This document shows positions 6,241-10,930 of a stretch of DNA of 10,930 nucleotides, piece by piece. The translations under genes and the position numbers were made by a program. This DNA is from Pseudomonadota bacterium (lineage in GTDB: Bacteria > Pseudomonadota > Alphaproteobacteria > Rhizobiales > Xanthobacteraceae). Where the stretch lies: the NCBI GenBank assembly GCA_023390955.1, contig JAEWBW010000405.1:1-10930 (forward strand), given 5' to 3'. Under the pieces are notes generated by a model. That model ran no database searches. It had not been told where the DNA came from and was given only the letters and a program-made list of their open reading frames with translations. Positions within the stretch are counted from its first letter, which is position 1. Every line of letters starts with the position of its first letter.

Positions 6241-7446
6241 GTGACGACCGATAGCTCAGCCAGATCAGATGGACCGAGACCGCCGCCGCGCCGCCGCTTT
6301 GCCTTCGTGCTCGGAGGTCAGCAGCTCAAAGGTCTGTTCTGGCAGGTGCTTGTCGTTGGCATCGCGCTCGCGATCATCGCGTTTCTCTGGTCCAACACGG
6401 TTCACAATCTCTCCGCGCGACGCATCACGACGGGCTTCGCCTTCCTCGGCCGCGAGGCCGGCATGCCGATCGCCGACAGCCTGCTCGCTTACTCCCCGAA
6501 GGATACCTATTTCTGGGCGTTCGCAGCCGGTGTCGCCAACACCCTGCGTGTCGCGGTCATCGGCATCGTGCTTGCGACGCTGCTGGGCACGCTGATCGGA
6601 ATCTCCCGGCTCTCCGCCAATTGGCTGCTGTCGCGGCTTGCGGCTGTCTATGTCGAGACGCTGCGTGATATCCCGCTGCTGCTGCAGCTCCTGTTCTGGT
6701 ACGTGCTGATGCAGGCGTTGCCGGCCGCGCGGCTGGCGTGGAAGCCGATTGAGGGCGTCTTCCTGTCCAATCGCGGATTGATCCTGCCGGCGGTCCCGAT
6801 CAACAGGGGCGAGCTCTGGGTGATTGGCACGGCGCTCGTGGGCGCCGCCGTGGTCTATGTTGTCAGGCGCTCTCTGATCGCGCAGCAGATGCGCGACGGC
6901 AAGCCGCGGCCGGTCTGGCCGTTCGCGCTAGGACTCATCGTGGCACTGCCGGCGCTGGTGTCGTGGCAGCTCGGCGTGTCCTGGACGCTCGAATGGCCGG
7001 CGTTGCGCGGCTTCAATTTCGTCGGCGGATTGACGCTCGCGCCGGAATATTTTGCGCTGTTGATTGCGCTCGTCACCTACACCTCGGCCTTTATCGCGGA
7101 GATCGTGCGCAGCGGCATCCAGTCGGTGCCGCGCGGGCAATGGGACGCCGCCAATGCGCTGGGGCTCCGGCGCGGCTTCATGCTGCGGCAGATCATCTTG
7201 CCGCAGGCGCTGCGCGTCATTGTGCCGCCGATGACCAGCCAGTATCTCAACCTGACCAAGAACTCCTCGCTTGCGGTCGCGATCGGCTACCAGGATGTCG
7301 TCTCGATCGCCAATACCACGTTGAACCAGACCGGGCAGGCGATCGAGGCGATCGCGCTGATCATGGCCGTGTTCCTTACCATCAGCCTCTCCATCAGCTT
7401 CTTCATGAACTGGTACAATGCGCGTATCGCGCTGGTGGAGCGCTGA
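6241..7446 (+). CDS. Amino-acid ABC transporter permease, AapQ/BztB type
   Basis: A 401-residue inner-membrane subunit of an amino-acid ABC importer. It begins at GTG 6241, with AGAGGA ten bases upstream; no in-frame ATG fits as well. After a Pro/Arg-rich cytosolic start comes a hydrophobic segment (about 35-55), then the HisM-type permease domain beginning at FAAGVANTLRVAVIGIVLA. The middle holds long hydrophobic stretches and the extra periplasmic region that makes AapQ-class proteins about 400 residues rather than 220-240. The cytosolic EAA loop that docks on the ATPase is clear at about 286-330: EIVRSGIQSVPRGQWDAANALG followed by LPQALRVIVPP. Its stop lies two bases before the second permease start, so the two are translationally close and probably form a heterodimeric channel. 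It is divergent from the matching binding protein's operon. Confidence 0.94.
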   Translation: MTTDSSARSDGPRPPPRRRFAFVLGGQQLKGLFWQVLVVGIALAIIAFLWSNTVHNLSARRITTGFAFLGREAGMPIADSLLAYSPKDTYFWAFAAGVANTLRVAVIGIVLATLLGTLIGISRLSANWLLSRLAAVYVETLRDIPLLLQLLFWYVLMQALPAARLAWKPIEGVFLSNRGLILPAVPINRGELWVIGTALVGAAVVYVVRRSLIAQQMRDGKPRPVWPFALGLIVALPALVSWQLGVSWTLEWPALRGFNFVGGLTLAPEYFALLIALVTYTSAFIAEIVRSGIQSVPRGQWDAANALGLRRGFMLRQIILPQALRVIVPPMTSQYLNLTKNSSLAVAIGYQDVVSIANTTLNQTGQAIEAIALIMAVFLTISLSISFFMNWYNARIALVER

Positions 7447-7448
7447 TC

Positions 7449-8558
7449 ATGACGGTGATCGCCGACATCCCCGAGGCTCCACGCGCTGCGCGCCGCCGGC
7501 AGACAGGAAATCCGGCGCTGCGCTGGCTGCGCGCAAACCTGTTCTCGTCGATTCCGAACGGCATCCTCACATTCGTGCTGCTTGCGATCCTGGCCAAGGG
7601 CATTTTCAGCTTCGTGCAATGGGGCATCGCCAACGCCGTGTGGCTGACACCGGCAAACGATTCCACCGCTTGCAAGGCGGTGCGCGGGCTGGGGGCGGGC
7701 TGGGCCGTCATCCCCGAAAAATATCGCTTCATCCTGTTCGGCACCTATCCGTTCGACGAGCAGTGGCGGCCGGCGCTCGCCGTCCTCCTCTTCATCGCGC
7801 TGTACTATCTCTCGACCCGGCGCGCGCTGTGGCGGCGCGAGCTCGCTTATCTCTGGATCGGCGCGCTCGCGCTGATCAGCCTGTTGATGTGGGGCGGGGT
7901 GCCGGGATTGCCGTTCGTCTCGCAGGACCGCTGGGGCGGCCTGCCAGTCACGCTGATTCTCGCGACCTTCGGGCTGGCCTTCGGCTTTCCGCTCGGCATT
8001 CTCGTCGCGCTTGGGCGCCGTTCAAAGCTGCCGGCGATCCGCTCGCTCAGTGTGCTCTATGTCGAGCTGATCCGCGGCGTGCCGCTGGTCAGCCTGCTGT
8101 TCATGGCGAGCGTGATGTTTCCGCTGTTCATGCCTGGCGGTTTCAACATCGACAAGCTGTTGCGCGCGCAGATCGCGATCATCCTGTTCGCTGGCGCCTA
8201 TCTGGCCGAGGTCATCCGCGGCGGCCTGCAGGCCGTGCCGCGCGGGCAGTATGAGGCGGCCGATGCGCTGGGGCTGTCGTACTGGCGCAAGAACCGGCTG
8301 ATCGTCCTGCCGCAGGCGATCCGTCACGTCATCCCGACGCTGGTCAACACCTTCATTGCCTTCTTCAAGGACACCAGCCTGGTTCTGATCATCGGCATCT
8401 TCGACCTGCTCACGACGGCCAAGACCGCGATCATCGATCCCGCCTGGCAACAGTTCTCGGTCGAGGTCTACATCTTCGTCGCCGCGATCTACTTTGTATT
8501 TTGCTTCGCGATGTCGCGCTACAGCCGTAGCCTGGAGGCGCAGACGGCTGGAAGGTGA
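7449..8558 (+). CDS. Amino-acid ABC transporter permease, AapM/BztC type
   Basis: A 369-residue inner-membrane permease that pairs with the AapQ-type protein just upstream. The frame is open much further upstream, but that part overlaps the first permease; ATG 7449, two bases after the preceding stop and with GGAG eight bases before it, is the sensible start. The N-terminal periplasmic segment with NDSTACKAVRG, GAGWAVIPEKYRF and GTYPFDEQWRP is characteristic of the AapM/BztC family. Several membrane spans follow, then the EAA loop at about 253-297 (EVIRGGLQAVPRGQYEAADALG, then LPQAIRHVIP), the ATPase docking site. In standard aap or bzt operons the ATPase gene comes next; here the following gene is an unrelated small exported protein, so no ATPase is encoded locally. 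Confidence 0.94.
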   Translation: MTVIADIPEAPRAARRRQTGNPALRWLRANLFSSIPNGILTFVLLAILAKGIFSFVQWGIANAVWLTPANDSTACKAVRGLGAGWAVIPEKYRFILFGTYPFDEQWRPALAVLLFIALYYLSTRRALWRRELAYLWIGALALISLLMWGGVPGLPFVSQDRWGGLPVTLILATFGLAFGFPLGILVALGRRSKLPAIRSLSVLYVELIRGVPLVSLLFMASVMFPLFMPGGFNIDKLLRAQIAIILFAGAYLAEVIRGGLQAVPRGQYEAADALGLSYWRKNRLIVLPQAIRHVIPTLVNTFIAFFKDTSLVLIIGIFDLLTTAKTAIIDPAWQQFSVEVYIFVAAIYFVFCFAMSRYSRSLEAQTAGR

Positions 8559-8689
8559 ACCGCAGGTAATTTTGGCTCACGCATCATTTATGCCCCGCCT
8601 ACGACACGGGCCTGAATCCTGACTGGGAATCCTACGCTTTGAGATCCATCTGCAATTTGCTGGTGGCACTCAATGAGGCTCGTAGAGTC

Positions 8690-8902
8690 ATGATGAAGTC
8701 AGTTGTCGTCGCGTCGGCCATGCTGGTCGCGCTTTGCTCCGCCGCGGACGCCCGCGCCGTCGTGCACCATCCCCGCATGGCGTCGGAATCCGCCATGCAG
8801 ATGTCGGAGGCTCATCCGGCCTCCACCGGTTTCGCCGCTCCAACCGAGGACATGGGCAACGAGGCCCATGTCTATCACGGTGGACCGAAGGTGAATGACT
8901 GA
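8690..8902 (+). CDS. Small predicted exported protein, unknown function
   Basis: A 70-residue protein starting at one of two adjacent ATG codons (8690, 8693). An upstream in-frame TTG at 8639 would add 17 residues in front of the signal peptide and is less likely. The N-terminus is a typical Sec signal (Met-Met-Lys, a Val/Ala/Leu-rich core, cleavage probably after DARA near residue 22). That leaves a mature peptide of about 48 residues rich in His, Met, Ser, Ala and Pro, with HH near its start, AMQMSEAH in the middle and HVYHGGP near the end. There are no cysteines and no recognised domain. The His/Met content could mean metal binding, but that is speculation. It is 131 bp after the permease, with no clear terminator between, and a hairpin follows it. 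Confidence 0.65.
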   Translation: MMKSVVVASAMLVALCSAADARAVVHHPRMASESAMQMSEAHPASTGFAAPTEDMGNEAHVYHGGPKVND

Positions 8903-8970
8903 AGGCCCGGCCGACGCGCCAAACGCTGATATCGAGCCGGGCAGAGGCGATTGAGCGGCAAGGCCTGGCG

Positions 8971-9004
8971 GCGTCGGCGGGACGACTGAATGTCCCGCCG
9001 ATGC
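8971..9004. terminator. Hairpin between convergent genes, possible bidirectional terminator
   Basis: The arms TCGGCGGGAC (8974-8983) and GTCCCGCCGA (8992-9001) pair perfectly around an 8-nt loop, and the stem extends outward by a G-U and two G-C pairs (8971-8973 with 9002-9004). It sits between the stop of the small exported protein (plus strand) and the stop of the amidase (minus strand), where a shared terminator would be expected. Neither side has a clear T-run, so factor-independent termination may be inefficient. Confidence 0.55.
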
Positions 9005-9009
9005 TGTCG

Positions 9010-9037
9010 GCGTTATGCCTTCAGCCTTATGCCTTCA
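9010..9037 (-). repeat. 14-bp tandem duplication spanning the amidase stop codon
   Basis: On the minus strand, TGAAGGCATAAGGC (9037-9024) is followed directly by TGAAGGCATAACGC (9023-9010), 13 of 14 bases identical. The first copy contains the amidase stop TAA (9029-9027); the second places another TAA 14 bases later in a different frame. It looks like a small slippage or duplication event. It leaves the encoded protein unchanged. Confidence 0.75.
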
Positions 9038-10445
9038 CTTTGGGATCGATCGGCGTGGTGCCGCGCAGGCCCAGGATATCCTCCAGCACCTTGGCGCCGG
9101 CGATCACCTGCGCATCCGCGCGGGGCGCGCCGACGACTTGCACGCCGACCGGCAGGCCCGAGGCGGTGAAGCCGCACGGCAGCGACAGGGACGGGCAGCA
9201 CGCTACGGTGATCGCGTAGACGATGCCGAGCCATTCGACGTAGTTGTCGAATTTCTTGCCGTCGCATTCGGCGACGTAGCGGTTCTCGATCGGGAAGGGC
9301 GGCACGATGGTCGCGGGCGTCAGCAGCAGGTCGTAGGTCTTGAAGAACTCGACCGCACGTGCTGTCATGCCGACGCGCTGGGCTTCGGCGCGCTCGATCC
9401 GCTCGACCGTCAGCTTCAGCCCTTCCTCGATGTTCCAGATCACCTCCGGCTTGAGCAGGTCGCGCTTGGTGCGCAGCAGCGTTGCCTTGCTCATCGCGAA
9501 ATCGAGCGCGCGCAGCACGTGGAAGCATTCATGTGCATCGCGCCAGTCGGGATGGGCTTCCTCGACGATCGCGCCGGCCTCGGCGAAGCGCTCGGCGGCC
9601 TTGCGCGTGATCGCCTTGACCTCGGGATCGACCGGCGTGATGCCGAGATCGGGCGAATAGGCGATGCGTTTCGGCTTCTTCGGCGCGCGCGCGGACGACA
9701 GGAACGAGGTCAACGGCGCCGGCAGCGAGAGGGGATCGGCGGCGTAGTCCCCGCTCATGGCGTCGAGCAGCAGCGCGAGGTCCTCCACGTTGCGCGCCAT
9801 CGGTCCCTGAACGCCGAGATTGCGGTCGATCGCGACCTTCGGCGTATTCGCGACGCGGCCGATGCTGGCGCGCATGCCGACGATGCCGCAGAAGCTCGCA
9901 GGATTACGCAAGCTGCCGCCCATGTCGGAGCCCTGCGCGAGCCAGGCCATGCCGGTCGCGAGCGCCACCGCCGCCCCGCCGGAGGAACCGGCAGCCGATT
10001 TGGTCGTGTCCCAGGGATTGAGGGTTGCGCCGAACACTTCGTTGAAGGTGTTGGCGCCTGCGCCGAACTCCGGCGTGTTGGATTTGGCGTAGATCACCGC
10101 GCCATTGGCTTCGAGGTTCTCGACCATGAGATCGGACTCGGCGGACACGTTGTCCTTGTAGATCGGCGAGCCCTGCGTGTTGAGCACGCCGGCGACATTG
10201 GAGAGGTCCTTGATCGGCACCGGCAGGCCCGCGAGCAGCCCGCGCGCGCCGGCCGGCTTCTGCATCAGCGCCTTCGCATTGGTCCGCGCCCGATCAAAGC
10301 ACAGCGTCGGCAGCGCATTCACCTTGCCGTCGACCTCGGCAATGCGCTTCTCCAGCACATCCAGCAGCTCGAGCGGCGAGACGTCACCGGAACGGAGCTT
10401 GTCGACGACGGTGCAGGCGGTTTCGCGGATCAGGTCTTGAGACAA
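9027..10445 (-). CDS. Amidase signature (AS) family hydrolase
   Basis: A 472-residue hydrolase of the amidase signature family (PF01425), which cleaves carboxamide bonds through a Ser-cisSer-Lys triad. All three catalytic residues are visible: Lys79 in GLPVPIKDLSN, cis-Ser154 in KSAAGSSGGAAVA and nucleophile Ser178 in GSDMGGSLRNPASFCG, with the usual 24-residue spacing between the two serines. Length is normal and there is no signal peptide, so it is cytosolic. It starts at TTG 10445, supported by GAGGAG (10459-10454) eight bases upstream and by a typical N-terminus. The family includes GatA, but the gene stands apart from any gatB or gatC and its sequence is closer to stand-alone amidases, so a catabolic amidase is more likely. 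The exact amide substrate is unknown. It lies downstream of the DapA-type gene, with a large palindrome between. Confidence 0.95.
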   Translation of the reverse strand: MSQDLIRETACTVVDKLRSGDVSPLELLDVLEKRIAEVDGKVNALPTLCFDRARTNAKALMQKPAGARGLLAGLPVPIKDLSNVAGVLNTQGSPIYKDNVSAESDLMVENLEANGAVIYAKSNTPEFGAGANTFNEVFGATLNPWDTTKSAAGSSGGAAVALATGMAWLAQGSDMGGSLRNPASFCGIVGMRASIGRVANTPKVAIDRNLGVQGPMARNVEDLALLLDAMSGDYAADPLSLPAPLTSFLSSARAPKKPKRIAYSPDLGITPVDPEVKAITRKAAERFAEAGAIVEEAHPDWRDAHECFHVLRALDFAMSKATLLRTKRDLLKPEVIWNIEEGLKLTVERIERAEAQRVGMTARAVEFFKTYDLLLTPATIVPPFPIENRYVAECDGKKFDNYVEWLGIVYAITVACCPSLSLPCGFTASGLPVGVQVVGAPRADAQVIAGAKVLEDILGLRGTTPIDPKVKA

Positions 10446-10453
10446 ATACTTAA

Positions 10454-10459
10454 CTCCTC
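10454..10459 (-). promoter_or_regulatory. Ribosome-binding site that supports the amidase TTG start
   Basis: GAGGAG on the minus strand lies eight bases before TTG 10445. No ATG or GTG at a suitable place in the same frame has a comparable site, so this decides the unusual start codon. Confidence 0.75.
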
Positions 10460-10464
10460 AATTT

Positions 10465-10542
10465 GTCATTCCGGGGCGATGCGCAGCATCGAACCCGGAA
10501 TCTCGAGATTCCGGGTTCGTCCTTCGGACGCCCCGGAATGAC
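10465..10542. repeat. 78-bp cloverleaf-shaped palindromic intergenic repeat
   Basis: The outer arms GTCATTCCGGGGCG (10465-10478) and CGCCCCGGAATGAC (10529-10542) pair over 14 bp. Inside are three further hairpins: a 13-nt one (GATGC-GCA-GCATC, 10478-10490), a perfect 30-nt palindrome (10490-10519, centred on CTCGAG) and another 13-nt one (CGTCC-TTC-GGACG, 10518-10530). Neighbouring arms share a base or two at their junctions, so the fold is a compact multi-arm junction. From memory, repeats built on ATTCCGGGGC and GAACCCGGAATC are very common between genes in Bradyrhizobium and Rhodopseudomonas. It begins two bases after the stop of the DapA-type gene and ends shortly before the amidase ribosome-binding site, so it may act as a terminator or mRNA stabiliser. 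Confidence 0.85.
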
Positions 10543-10544
10543 GG

Positions 10545-10930
10545 CTACGCCAGCTCCCTAAGCGCCGCTTCCACGACCTTGCGCGCATCGGCCGTCAACG
10601 GGGCCTGCGGCGGGACGGGGTCACCGACGTCATAGCCCTGGATGGCAAGGCCCGCCTTGATACAGGCGGCGAGGTTGAAGCGGGCGAAGGCCTCGTTGAT
10701 GCGCCACAGCCGGCGCTGCAGCGCCATGGCCTCGTCCCAGCGGCCGGCCTTGCCGAGATCGTAGAGCCTAACGCTCTGGCGCGGGATGATGCAGGCCGGG
10801 CCTGCCATCCAGCCGAGGCCGCCGATCAGCATCACCGCGGCCGGGATATGGGCGGAGGCCGAGAACACGCGCAGGGAATCGCCGCAGCGATTCATGATCG
10901 AGAGCAGCCGGCCGGTGTTGGTCGAGGCGT
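10545..10930 (-). CDS. DapA/NanA-family aldolase-fold protein, C-terminal part only
   Basis: The C-terminal 127 residues of a dihydrodipicolinate synthase/N-acetylneuraminate lyase family protein (PF00701), usually about 300 residues. These TIM-barrel enzymes form a Schiff base with a keto acid and perform aldol additions or cleavages. The frame is open to the right edge; ATG 10895 is internal and should not be taken as the start. Visible family features are ASTNTGRLLSI (the strand just after the catalytic lysine, which lies outside the window), LIGGLGWMAGPACIIPR (the glycine-rich segment near the end of the barrel) and the helical tail with LYDLGKAGRWDEAMALQRRLW. Many such genes in these bacteria are catabolic paralogues rather than the lysine-pathway DapA, and the substrate is unknown. 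It is upstream of the amidase on the same strand. Confidence 0.88.
   Translation of the reverse strand, partial: ASTNTGRLLSIMNRCGDSLRVFSASAHIPAAVMLIGGLGWMAGPACIIPRQSVRLYDLGKAGRWDEAMALQRRLWRINEAFARFNLAACIKAGLAIQGYDVGDPVPPQAPLTADARKVVEAALRELA

Noticed and set aside
6963..7448. An upstream extension of the second permease by 162 codons
   Set aside because: The extension lies wholly within the first permease gene in another frame and is Arg/Ala-rich rather than membrane-like. ATG 7449 has a ribosome-binding site and gives the normal family length.
8559..8689. A possible terminator or small RNA between the second permease and the small exported protein
   Set aside because: Only a 4-bp GCCC/GGGC pairing was found, with no T-run or convincing promoter, so nothing is called in these 131 bases.
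9015..10541. A 508-codon open frame on the plus strand
   Set aside because: It is antisense to the amidase, which has all catalytic residues in place. The plus-strand translation matches no recognisable domain and runs through the palindromic repeat.
10545..10895. A stand-alone 116-residue protein starting at ATG 10895
   Set aside because: The frame continues upstream to the window edge with sequence fitting the DapA/NanA family, so this ATG is internal to a longer, truncated gene.
1..10930. A defence, CRISPR, prophage, insertion-sequence or retron system
   Set aside because: No spaced repeat array, transposase, integrase, reverse transcriptase or known defence domain was seen on either strand. 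All sizeable gaps are explained by promoters, hairpins or palindromic repeats.

Overview
The window looks like a chromosomal stretch of an alphaproteobacterium, most probably Bradyrhizobium or a close relative in the Rhodopseudomonas/Nitrobacteraceae group. The grounds are high G+C with strong third-position G/C bias, gene families common in that group (P450 with a small [3Fe-4S] ferredoxin, Aap/Bzt-type amino-acid permeases), and two palindromic intergenic repeats of a kind that is abundant there. This assignment comes from family knowledge and composition, not from a database search. There is no tRNA, rRNA, CRISPR array, insertion sequence or phage gene.

Region 1 (1-2200) is an oxidation module. 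A cytochrome P450, cut by the left edge, lies downstream of a 69-residue [3Fe-4S] ferredoxin on the minus strand. A TetR/AcrR-family regulator is divergent from this pair. The 157-bp gap between them holds a good sigma-70-type promoter firing toward the ferredoxin, a repeated 9-mer flanking that promoter, and hairpins in the predicted leader.

Region 2 (2197-8558) is an amino-acid (or amino-acid-like) uptake and conversion module organised around one divergent control region. To the left run an RpiR/SIS regulator, a class III PLP aminotransferase, a periplasmic binding protein of the AapJ/BztA type and an Asp/Glu-racemase-superfamily protein. To the right run two AapQ- and AapM-type permeases. 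An inverted repeat (GTTGCAC-N13-GTGCAAC) ten bases before the regulator start is the obvious operator candidate. No ATP-binding subunit is encoded between the permeases and the next gene, so the importer must borrow one or find it elsewhere. A plausible reading is that the regulator senses the substrate or a product, the importer brings it in and the aminotransferase removes the amino group. The racemase-family protein lacks the usual second cysteine and may do different chemistry.

Region 3 (8559-10930) holds a small predicted exported protein of unknown function, a bidirectional-terminator-like hairpin, an amidase-signature hydrolase with an intact Lys-Ser-Ser triad and a TTG start, a 78-bp cloverleaf-shaped palindromic repeat, and the C-terminal part of a DapA/NanA-type aldolase-fold protein cut by the right edge.

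Most of the window is ordinary accessory metabolism. I saw no convincing undescribed defence, mobile or RNA system. The points most worth following are the ATPase-less importer with its regulatory palindrome, the racemase homologue missing its second cysteine, the P450/ferredoxin promoter architecture and the cloverleaf repeat.
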